A stretch of DNA of 64,000 nt. Source: Begonia masoniana. Taxonomy: Eukaryota > Streptophyta > Magnoliopsida > Cucurbitales > Begoniaceae. The stretch is from contig CM039510.1 of assembly GCA_022432975.1 (NCBI GenBank), positions 15,332,381 to 15,396,380 of the forward strand. Direction: 5' to 3'. How positions within the stretch are numbered: the first letter of the stretch is position 1; each line of letters starts with the position of its first letter. The notes below the pieces were generated by a model. It did not search any database. It was given only the letters and a program-made list of their open reading frames with translations, and had not been told where the DNA came from. Made by a program: the position numbers and the translations under genes. Positions 55,084 through 64,000 of this stretch are shown in pieces.

Positions 55084-55221
55084 TTTCTATACTCCTGTCC
55101 AAGGTTAACTACTCTCATAAACATCTAATAACTAAGGTTAACATAAACACTTACAGTTGTTGGAGTACTCTCATGCGACGATCGGCACTGATGAGTAATC
55201 TTTTGAACGGTTTAACTGAAT

Positions 55222-55234
55222 GTCTCTGATACCA
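55222..55234 (-). other. Primer binding site of Y element
   Basis: The minus-strand TGGTATCAGAGAC lies 3 bases inside the 5' LTR end (55238), identical to the plus Y element at 30356. Confidence 0.88.
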
Positions 55235-55237
55235 TAC

Positions 55238-57276
55238 TGTAACGCCCCAAATTATATGAATCCGGTTCGTTACTCATACTACAGAACCGAACTATGACTT
55301 TTGAGAAAAATTTAAAATTTCATTCAATGATCAAGATTTTGACTCTTAAAACGTTAAGACTTGCAGTGGAAAAATCATCATATAAAAACAATCTTTATTA
55401 AAGATTAAAATATTCAAGGCAGTTGGTTGAAAGAGAAAGAGAAAACTGATCACGTTGTCCGGTCACTAAACGACAAAAGAAAGTCTTTTAATCACAAAAC
55501 GAAACAGAGCACATCATCCGGTCACTAAACGACAAATTACTTCCTACATCTACCGATCACTAAACGACAACACTTCTACTACATCTTCCGATAGGTCTAA
55601 TACACAACATCTACCGATCACTAAACAACAACACTTCTACAACATTTTCCGATGGCTTTTTCTGAAGACATCTTCCGATTACAAAACGACAAATTCTAAT
55701 ACTCACATCCACCGATGGACTAAATTGACTGATAAAAAAAACTCTTGACTTCTGCCGATAGACATCATCTACCGATAGATCAAAAATACTCAACATCTTT
55801 CGATAGACATCATTTACCGATAGATCAAAAATACTCAACATTTGCCGATAGACATCATCTACTGATAGATCAAAAATACTCAACGAAAACAACATAGCAA
55901 CAATTTCACTATAAACAAAGAAAACTCTGACTACCAGAAGAACTTGAACATTTTACTAAAACCGTTCAAAACTACTTAAATCCGTATACTACTCCAAAAT
56001 TTGGTAAAAACAACTATTAAAACTAACAGAGTATAATTATCAGAAAGAGTCTCAAATTGTATTCAAAACATCAAAACTACTACTGTCCCTAAAACTCTCA
56101 ACATATTTAAACTGAATCATGGTTCACTAAACCTTCTCATCAACTGACACCAGTTAAACCGCCTCATCAGAATCACCAATCTGTGGCATTGAAGTTCTCT
56201 CCCAACAGCCTAATCCTCAACATGTTCAGAAAACACACCTTCTGATGCTTCTTCACCTACATCACAAAACTCATCTATTAGCCTAATGCTAAGTAAGTAA
56301 AGTAATAATGAAATGGAATGCTGAAACATAAATTCCTAAACATGCAGTTTCTACTTTCTCATCTCAGTTGCATATGCATTCGTTTCTAATCTGATCCCCC
56401 TGCGAAATTGGGAGTTAGATCACTTCTCCCAAAGTCATACATCATCTCTCTTGATTAAGGGGCGGATTAGTTCCCTTAACAACTGTTCATATCCCCCTGT
56501 GAAATTGGGGTTTGGATCACTTCCCCCAAAGTCAAACATCCTCTCTCTTGATTAAGGGGCGGATTAGTTCCCTTAACAACGGTTACAGTCTGTTCATTCC
56601 TTACCATGTCATTTCATGTAAATTCATTTTCGCATAATTTTCAAAATATGATGCATGGCATACAAACACATTCAAGAATGCACAATCCTACTGTTTTGTG
56701 ATGTAGGTCCGAAGGCACAAGCATACTTCACTTACCTGGTCTCCTGGAAATGCTCGGTTTCAAACTACTTCAGACGTTTTGCTCACCTAAGTCACAAACA
56801 GAATACCGATTAGATCTTCACTAAACCTTATTCCATACTATTCAGAAACTTATGGAGCTAGTTCAGGACTCTATCCTATATGCATTCCCGATTCCTTACG
56901 GGACCCGACTCAACTCCTACACCTTACATTTTTCAAGAATATGCATCTACGATACACCTCTATCATCTATAATCATAATGCAGTGAGATACCTTAGTAAA
57001 ACTCACCTAAGCCGAAGGGAAAATCGGAGAAGAATCTCCTAGCGCACTCTGCTAAGCTGAGAAGCTGAGAGTCGAAAATGATTTGGGAAAAACAGTGGCG
57101 GCTACAGTGCATTAAACTCAAAACCTCTTTCCTTAAATACGTTATCCACTTTTAAATTTTCAATTACCCTTATGCCCTCGCCTAGTCATCCACTAACCCT
57201 GCATTTATTCTTGCCATGTAAAGTGTACCATTAATTAAAAGATTAAATAATTATTTCCATAGAGCCGGGTGTTACA
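55238..57276 (-). repeat. Y 5' LTR (2039 bp, complete)
   Basis: It runs from TGTAACACCCGG at 57276 to GGGGCGTTACA at 55238. It has a promoter-proximal segment with a GTATTTAAGGAAAG TATA-like site, the module 56257-56735, the ATCTACCGATAGATC motif cluster at 55560-55880 and the end. It carries no array. Confidence 0.92.
56257..56735 (-). promoter_or_regulatory. LTR intron-like module (Y 5' LTR)
   Basis: The donor has GTAAGT at 56730-56735. P1 is GCC-TTCG-GAC with one mismatch. P2 is a perfect 14-bp pair (56693-56706 with 56257-56270). P3 is TTAGC-ATTAG-GCTAA (56278-56292). Two TTAAGGGAACTAATCCGCC repeats lie between. Confidence 0.66.
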
Positions 57277-57550
57277 AATACTCATCTTTAGTTCATGAGC
57301 AACAACCAACTCGTCTGAGCTTAAAAGAAATTAGTACGATAAATATCTCTTTCGAACATTAGAAAAATATGGGTGGGTCCTATATCGAGCTAGGAACTCA
57401 AACCGAAAGAGAATCAACAGAGAATTTGTAAAATTTTGCATTAAAATACATTGGGTGGGCGTCCTAGTCAAACTGTTGGACTCCAAGTCAACCTGTGTGA
57501 GTCTGCTGGTCAACCTGTGGGACTCCAGGTCAACCCGCGAGAGTCTACTG
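57277..57550. other. Unclassified interval with GTCAAC repeats
   Basis: It lies between the Y and copia elements. From about 57462 to 57550 four units of 20-22 bp carry GTCAAMCYG...GACTCC or GAGTCT. The rest shows no coding, LTR or RNA signal. Confidence 0.6.
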
Positions 57551-58298
57551 TGAAAAATTGTGATTAGTTACGCGGTGTTGTGGAACACTAGGTGAGACAT
57601 CGATAATAAACGCGATAATGAACAGTAACAAATTGTAGAAAGTAAGGAGACAGAAGGTTTGTAACGCAGTTCGGCAATTGCCTACGTCTACGGGGTCACG
57701 CCCATAATTAAAAACAATTCTCTGAGTTCACAAAGTTACAAGACACTCAGTCTAATACAAAGTAAGACTCCCTTTTTTCTTTGTCGCCGCCTCTTCCTAA
57801 ATTCCCTAGCAAATCTGTTTTTGCGAGCTCCCCTCGACTTGTAATCGATCCCTCTCGGAATCTGAATGCAACAAGATCCCCTTGTTGATGGCGACTCCTC
57901 CCAAAATCTAAAGATGACAAGCTCCCCTTGTAGTTGATGACTCCTCCAGGAATCTGTGTATGGCAAGATCCCCTTGCCCATGATCAAAACTCCTCCCCAG
58001 TTCTAGGCAACTTCCTCCCAAGACTGAGCTTCAATAAAGAACACAATAAACGCTCATGTGACACCGTCTGTAACACCAGTCGTTGTCTTCGGATGCAACA
58101 AACCAACACACTCAGAATATCACAAGATCCATCCACAAACAGAGAGTGCATACATTCAATCAACGATCGAATGAATAATAACATACACCGCACAAAATCG
58201 TGGGTTAAGAATAAATTGCCAGAATGAATAAAGACTTTCAGCTCTCAAGAATAAAGGCTTCAGCAGCTTTCAACTGTGTAGGAAGAATGCATAATACT
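57551..58298 (-). repeat. Copia 3' LTR, 5'-truncated
   Basis: It matches 60542-60758 plus 63291 to about 63820 (shared TTAGTTACGCGGTG, GGCAATTGCCTACGTCT, CAACAAGATCCCC-type blocks). The minus-strand 3' end is ...TTTTTCA. The match stops at GCATAATA, where the left copy switches to integrase sequence. Confidence 0.88.
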
Positions 58299-60003
58299 TT
58301 CTAACGCCATTGGACCCATTAGATCCATGTGGAGCAATTCAAGCACTCGTGTTGTTGCCGGTATCTGTGACTTTGGGTGTGACACCTTGGTTTGCTTCCC
58401 GAATTGACACGGTCCACACATTCTGCCTTCATTAAAGTTTATTATAGGAATTCCACGAACAGCTCCTTTGGAAGTAATCTTCTTCAGCATCCGAATATTA
58501 ATATGTCCCAACTTACGATGCCATAGAATAAAATCTTATGTGCTTGAACGAAAACAAGTTGGTAAAGAGAAAATAAGATAACAATTGTCAGAAGATCTTA
58601 CCCCTTCTATAATGCAATTTTCATCTTGATCAGAGACCATACACTTCTCACGAGTAAAATACACATTTAAATCTTGATCACACAACTGGCTAATGCTAAT
58701 CAAATTTGTCTTTAGACCATCCACCAGAAGAACATTCTCCAACTTTGGCAATTCGAGAATATTTAGTGTGCCTTTACCGATGACACTAACTTTGACACCA
58801 TTGCCAAATGTCACTTTTCCCATACTTTTGGATATGATATTCTTCAAAAACTTTTCTTCACAGATCATGTGCCTAGAGTAGCCGCTATCAAAGTACCATG
58901 CATTAGTTGCAGTAGCCTTTAGAGAAGTATGTGTGACATTGCACTTCAAGTTGAACCTCTTCACCCATTTTTGATGAGGAAATCTGCAAGAGGAAAACTC
59001 TCTAACAATACATTGTCTCAAGTCAGCAAGATACATAAAACATCTAGGGTGAATATGACCACAACTGTTGCAATAGTGACAAACAACATTAAATCTGTTA
59101 CCTTTTCTGATGGGAGTAAGATCAAAATAATGAGGATTTAATTTCTTCTTAGTTTTTGTAGTACCTATTGCAGTTTGCTTCCCTTTGTAATCAACACCCT
59201 TCACTGACACTGTCTGTGACACCGAGCTTTCACCTTTGTTACTCAGTCCAGACGACACTGCTTGTGACATTGCACTTTTGCCTTTGAACCCAAGACTAGA
59301 AGACACTGTCTGTGATATAAAGCTTTCCCCTTTGAAACCCAATCCAGAACGATCACCACTAGACTTGTTGATTCTCAAAATATCATCCAGCTTAGACGAA
59401 CCCGAATTTAGCATTTTGATATTTTTCTTCATATGATTTAGCTCATTGGTCAGATCCCTAACTTCATCTCGACTTGTTCTCAATTTTGCTTCGAACTCCA
59501 TAACCGAATTTTGAAGTTTAATCTTCTCATGTCTTAAGTCTCCAATCTGAAAACGTAGATGTTGATTTACTTTAACAAGTTTAGTCAATTTCTCATGAAG
59601 AAACTTGTATTCAACAGTGAGATCTTCTTTTGTGATATCATCTTCGTCTTCATCACTGCAACTCGACATATTCTTTGTGACACCAGGTGTAACATCACCA
59701 TTATTTGTGTGTTCAGCTTTAGAAACAAGAGCAACCTGGTTACTCTGAAATTCGTCTTTCTTTTCTGATTCATCCTCACTCCAAGACGTGTTGAGAGAGT
59801 TTTTCTCTTTCTTTAAAGTATTAGCACATTCCCGCTTGAATATGCCTAAAGCCATCACATTCTCTGCACTTAATTCCTCTGTTCTTGAAAGGTTGATCAG
59901 AGACATAATTTTTCTCCTTGTATTTGTTGTTGCTTGAAGAACCACTCTTGGTATTGTTGACACTGTTCTTGACACCTCGATCATTGTTGCCAAATCTCTT
60001 CAT
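58299..60003 (-). pseudogene. pol: Copia gag-pol: zinc knuckle, protease, integrase start
   Basis: The main frame runs 59993-58536. It begins within a gag linker rich in Asp/Glu and a coiled-coil-like stretch (LRFQIGDLRHEKIKLQ, VRDLTNELNHMKK). A FKGES..SQTVS.G repeat of three or four units and a zinc knuckle CHYCNSCGHIHPRC follow. Protease has WYFDSGYSRHM, where the family has GCS, then a LENVLLVDGLKTNLISISQL segment. After a stop the next frame (58511-58299) holds the GAG-pre-integrase segment with CGPCQFGKQTKVSH and LELLHMDLMGPM, then ends at the deletion junction. Confidence 0.9.
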
Positions 60004-60072
60004 AACTCTGCGATGTCACAGAGTTTGGCATTGAACTCTGCAATACTTTCATCTTCATGCATCTTCATAGTT

Positions 60073-60469
60073 TCAAATCTTGTAGTTAGTAACTGCATCT
60101 TTGACAACTTTACCACCGACATTCCTCATAAGTGATCTGAAGAATGTCACATGCCCTTTTAGCTGATTCACACATAGAAATGAGTCTAAATTGAGTAGGA
60201 TCAATGCCATTGAAAATAGCATTAAAAGCCTTTGAATTACTATTTGCCAATGCATCTTTGGTAACTAACCAACTTTCTTCATATTTAAGAGATATAACAC
60301 CACCTTCATCAACGGTCGTGGGAGGGTCACATCCTTTCATAATAGATATTCAAGCCTTCTCATCTAAAGCCTTGATGAATGCTCTCATCTGGGCCTTCCA
60401 ATAGGCATAGTTACTTCCATCCAATAGAGGTGAACGCATTGTTGAACCTCCTTCTTTCATAGAATCCAT
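60073..60469 (-). pseudogene. gag: Copia gag N-terminal part (UBN2/DUF4219 type)
   Basis: ATG at 60467-60469 follows the PBS by about 60 bases and begins MDSMKEGGSTMRSPLLDGSN, then YWKAQMRAFIKAL, the typical copia gag start. A TGA near 60352 replaces a Trp codon. The frame resumes with a VTKDALANSNSKAFNAIF segment and is lost by a shift near 60110. Confidence 0.88.
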
Positions 60470-60527
60470 CACACAAATAACACACGATCAAGTCCCGCGA
60501 ATCTTGCTTAAGAAACAGAAGCGACCT

Positions 60528-60539
60528 GCTCTGATACCA
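60528..60539 (-). other. Primer binding site of copia element
   Basis: The minus-strand TGGTATCAGAGC starts 2 bases from the 5' LTR end (TTTTTCA at 60542). It has the same initiator-Met specificity as the gypsy elements. Confidence 0.9.
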
Positions 60540-60541
60540 AT

Positions 60542-60758
60542 TGAAAAATCTTGATTAGTTACGCGGTGTCATGGAACACTAGGTGAGACAGAATAATAAG
60601 CGCGATAATGAACAGTAACAAATTGCATAAAGTAAGGAGACAGGAGGTTGGTAACGTAGTTAGGCAATTGCCTACGTCTGCGGGGCCATGCCCAGAATTA
60701 AAAATAATTCTCTGAGTTCACAAAGTTACAAGACACTCGGTCTAACACAAAGTAAGAC
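60542..60758 (-). repeat. Copia 5' LTR, 3' segment
   Basis: This aligns with 57551-57765. It is separated from the rest of the LTR (63291 onward) by the Z solo LTR with AAGAC at 60754-60758 and 63286-63290. Confidence 0.92.
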
Positions 60759-61189
60759 TGTAACGACCCCGTTAAGGGCCGAGACCCATTTCATAACTTT
60801 CATACAATACTTACTCTAAATTACTCTCTATACCCCTTTGTTTTTTTTTTTTTTAACTTAAACCATCTGCATATCTGACAGAATTCTACTGTTCAAGGAC
60901 CTGACTCCCATAAGATCATTGGCATAAGTCATCACAGAGTAGGGCAACTAGACTCGGGCATTTAATCCATAACATAATCGGGTAGAAAGAAGAAGCCCTC
61001 AGAACACTCGACCTCATCATACTTGAGCTGCTTGAAATCGCAGGCATCTACCGGTTGCTAGACGACAAAACATAAAACTCACTTATGCCGATCGCTAAAC
61101 GACAAGCACAGAGCTCGCTTCTGCCGGTACTGTATTTCTATATCATCCAGTTATCATGTGCATCTCATGTGACTTACTTAACATCGCCA

Positions 61190-61540
61190 GCAAGAGACAT
61201 CGCCCGGTGATCAACAATCATTCACCATCCACCGATGACGTCAGCCGGATGATGTCTTCATCCATCAGAGGCATCATCCGGTGGACATGTGCAATGCACG
61301 TGACTCACTTACCTCATCCGAAAGGAGACATCATCCGGTGAACAAACGACAAAATACTTTACTTACATCATCCGGTGAGTAAACACTCGACATCTTCCGA
61401 TGATGTCAGCCGGAAGACTCAATCGTTCAACTTCTATCATTCGACATCCACCGATGACGTCAGCCGGATGATTCATTCATCCAGCTTCTATCATTCAACT
61501 CACACCGGTGACGTCAGCCGGATGATACACTCATCCGACT
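61190..61540. promoter_or_regulatory. TGACGTCA / CCGGATGAT motif cluster in Z LTR
   Basis: TGACGTCA occurs at 61236-61243, 61455-61462 and 61509-61516, with TGATGTCA at 61401-61408. Each is followed by GCCGGA(T/A)GA. CATCCGGTG and CACCGATG alternate around them. TGACGTCA is a known plant bZIP (TGA-type) core; its function here is inferred. The cluster lies in the LTR 3' part, downstream of the promoter. Confidence 0.6.
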
Positions 61541-61949
61541 CCTATCACTCAGCAGTAAAACACGATAATCATCAAGCAACTTCAACCAACAGAAAAATAC
61601 CCCGACTCTCATAGATTTCAACTTGATAGGCATAAACCTTAAACGAATAAAAATCATAGACTCATTCAGGTTACGTGAAGCGGAAGACTTAATTAAGCAG
61701 ATCATTCTATAAACTTTAATCATTCTTCGAACTCAAAGATCAAATAGACAAATCCCAACATCCCAATGTTATAAAAAGAAATCTCATCCTACACAGACTT
61801 CAGTCTTTCATAAACCTTACTGACTTAATGTGAGCATAACCGCGGGTCAATATCGCCTGCCAGCCACAAATCTCCACCCTGAGCACCTTCCAGCAGCCGA
61901 GCTTAAACATCCTCATTAACTTTGAGATCCTCACCTGAAAACTTGTCAC

Positions 61950-62544
61950 CTACATCATAAGGTTTAAACTATAAGCCTAATGCTTAGTAAGGAATGCAAA
62001 CTAACATGTATTCATGAATGTACAGTTGAGAGAAAACATGTTCATGATCATTTATCATTCTTGTTTCTGTTCATCGTTTTCATCATATGGATTAAGGGAG
62101 GATTTGTGTCGTAAAAGGGGGATTGATAGTGATTTTGATCATATTCCCTTTCGGGTCGTTTTCATGGTCCCTCTTTGGACTGTGGCATACGTCAACCCGC
62201 CCCCAACCCTCACTTAATCATGTTGTATGAGATCGTTTTCATATTCATTTTCATACATTGTTCATGGGAAAAACATGCTCATAAATCATTTTCATATGCT
62301 TGAGGAGTAAATCATGATGCATGACATGAATGTTCTTAAATCATCAGACTATGGAAATTATCATACTAGACAGTTGACTTCATAGACTCTAACAGAACAT
62401 CACATAACATAGTTCTCAAACATCCGTAAATCATCCAAGTACAATCCATCTTACTAACTTAAAACAAACATCAAACATATAACTAATTTAGTATTCTTAA
62501 GATGTAGGGCCCTAGTGGCCAGAAATCTTAATACATTCACTTAC
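61950..62544 (-). promoter_or_regulatory. LTR intron-like module (Z solo LTR)
   Basis: The donor is CCAG|GTAAGT (62539-62544). P1 is GGCC-ACTAG-GGCC (62508-62520). P2 pairs CTACATCTTAAG (62496-62507) with CTTATGATGTAG (61950-61961), 11 of 12. P3 is TAAGC-ATTAG-GCTTA (61972-61986). It ends at TGTAG|GTGACA. There is no array between P2 and P3. Confidence 0.66.
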
Positions 62545-63290
62545 CTGGATTCCTTAGCAGAGTAGTACCTTCACTTGAGCTTCCTTCACCTATGACATTT
62601 CATATTTCGTAGTTAAAATCAAATCCTAAATAATCTAAACTCAAAACTAGTAAAGTCCTAACTAAGGAAGATTCCTAAAGATCTAACTTTTCTCATTCAG
62701 ACATTTTATTGAACACCTTGTACGCATAGAAATCCCAGTTTATCAGTAAGAGAAATCGGATTCTCTAACTACCCGAGCTCAGCCAACATTCATAATTCCT
62801 ACTTATTATCATCAAAATCATAAATACTACGTTAATAGCTAATAATACTCCGATTCTATTCATTATTAGGCAAACTCAAATCTCAACCTCTAACTTAAAC
62901 CAACACCTAAATGGATACTCAACCACTGCATTGTCGATACCTTACCTAGTAAGCTGAGTATCGGTGAGAAGGATGAAGAGTCGGTCGTTGATGAAAGGGG
63001 CTACTGGCTGAGAGAGAGAGCTCTGGAAGGACGAGAATCGCAGAGGAGAATATCGGCTACAGTGAGGTTTTAGTGAGGTTTTGGATTTTACTGTAGCATT
63101 TATACTATTTAAAAACCAATCTTAATTACCAATTTGCCACTAGACCTAATTCTTACTCCAAAAGTGAAACCAACTAAACCTTGGCATCCAAAATCTAATA
63201 AAAATAGTCATTACATTAATGGTGATTTAATTCGGGTCAGTGAAGTTTCGGGATAAATACGTGACCGAAAGTGCTGGGTGTTACAAAGAC

Positions 63291-64000
63291 TCCCTCTTTT
63301 CTTTGTTGCCGCCTCTTCCTAACTTCCCCAGCGAATCGTTTTTTACGAGCTCCCCTCGACTTGTAATCGATCCCTCCTAGAATCTGAATGCAAAAAGATC
63401 CCCTTGTTGATGGTGACTCCTCTCGGAATCTAAAGATGACAAGCTCCCCTTGTCGTTGATGACTCCTCCCAGAATCCGTCTATGGCAAGATCTCCTTGCC
63501 CGCGATCAGAACTCCTCCTGAGTTCTAGGCAACCTCCTCCCGAGACTGAGCTTTAATGAAGAACACAATAAACGCTCATGTGACACTGTCTGTAACACCA
63601 GTCGTTGTCTTCGGATGCAACAAACCAACACACTCAGAATATCACCAGATCCAGCCACGAACAGAGTGTGTATACATTCAATCAACGATCGAATGAATAA
63701 TAATATACACCATACAAAATCGTGGGTGAAGAATAAATCACCCGAATGAATAAAGACTTTCGGCTCTCAAGAATAATGTCTTCAGCAGCTTTCAACTATG
63801 CAGGAAGAATGCATAATATATTGTGCGTCGAATATTCTCTCCAAACAGATCGCACAGAATAAGAGAAACTGGATCCCATGAAAATCTGATCTATGACATT
63901 TGGTGCGACATTTATGGAAAGCTCATACAAACAAATCTGAAACGAATCCCAAAATATTAGGAATGAATCCTAACAACGATGTGATCTCGTATCTAGCTTA
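63291..64000 (-). repeat. Copia 5' LTR, remaining part
   Basis: It continues from the AAGAC duplication. It matches 57766-58298 up to about 63820 and then extends as sequence not present in the truncated 3' LTR. The outer LTR end cannot be located within the window. Confidence 0.8.

Larger units (their letters stand above)
43770..57276 (-). mobile_element. Family Y gypsy element, decayed and interrupted
   Basis: Reading right to left: 5' LTR 55238-57276, PBS 55222-55234, gag, Cassandra insertion 53562-54439, rest of gag and protease, RT start, T solo LTR 49690-52320, rest of RT (present twice around an assembly gap), RNase H, integrase, polypurine tract near 45100-45115, and 3' LTR 43770-45099 truncated at its end. 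Gag and pol carry several stops and a frameshift, so it is dead. No target duplication can be tested because the left end is lost. Confidence 0.92.
60759..63285 (-). mobile_element. Family Z solo LTR (TSD AAGAC)
   Basis: The minus strand starts TGTAACACCCAGC at 63285 and ends GGGGTCGTTACA at 60759 (2527 bp). It contains the leader with CTGTAGC, the module 61950-62544, a block shared with the Z LTR at 31154 (CAGTCCAAAGAGGGAC reversed near 62165), and a CATCCGGTG/TGACGTCA motif cluster. It has no interior or array. Confidence 0.92.
57551..64000 (-). mobile_element. Ty1/copia element, internally deleted, with nested solo LTR
   Basis: Reading right to left: 5' LTR (from beyond 63838, through 63291, resuming 60758-60542), PBS 60528-60539, gag, protease, start of integrase, then the truncated 3' LTR 58298-57551. 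RT and RNase H are absent: integrase sequence joins LTR sequence at about 58298. The 5' LTR is split by a Z solo LTR (TSD AAGAC). Gag has a stop near its start, so the copy is dead. Confidence 0.9.

Overview
This window reads as plant nuclear repeat DNA. It has Ty3/gypsy and Ty1/copia LTR retrotransposons primed by initiator-Met tRNA, Cassandra-type elements carrying 5S rRNA sequence in their LTRs, long LTRs with TATA boxes, and plant splice consensus sequences. I see no host gene. A dicot is likely, but the species cannot be fixed from the sequence. I named the LTR families W, X, Y, Z and T (Tekay/Del-like) for this window only.

Layout: 1-2458 is part of a minus-strand W LTR holding a 24-bp array. 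A plus-strand gag remnant (2459-2792, resuming at 21298) is split by an insertion stack at 2793-21297 flanked by GAAGT. Inside the stack lie a W LTR, then an ORF-less LARD-like element (3269-17635, TSD CGCCA), then a complete T element (7874-16533, TSD ACTTG). The stack ends with a W pol fragment and a Cassandra element. From 22691 to 28666 is a minus-strand X LTR with a 2.8-kb array of about 68-bp units, plus non-coding interior. From 28667 to 35266 are Y and Z pieces with a 26-bp array. From 35571 to 41374 is a plus-strand X LTR with a (TTTG)379 tract, interrupted by a T solo LTR (38113-40673). From 41375 to 43769 are a Cassandra fragment, two foldback elements with tRNA-like promoter boxes, and a W-like LTR end. 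From 43770 to 57276 is a decayed Y element (minus strand) holding a T solo LTR, a Cassandra element and a probable assembly duplication around a 100-N gap. From 57551 to the end is a deleted copia element (minus strand) holding a Z solo LTR.

The most interesting signal is shared by every gypsy LTR family here (W, X, Y, Z, T). Between the LTR promoter and the LTR end sits an intron-like module. It starts at AG|GTAAGT, followed by a small hairpin (P1) and a segment CTACAYCA... that pairs with the last 11-14 nt of the module (P2). A second hairpin (P3) lies at the branch-point-like TACTAAGC sequence, and the module ends ...TGRTGTAG|GT. The pairings hold across families through compensatory and G-U changes. 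Six tandem-repeat expansions of unrelated sequence, plus a shorter two-copy repeat, all lie in the one interval between the P2 5' arm and P3 (or its visible part).

All coding regions are retrotransposon gag or pol. Most are broken by stops, frameshifts, deletions or nested insertions. No autonomous element is intact, although the T element has almost identical LTRs and so was probably mobilised in trans.
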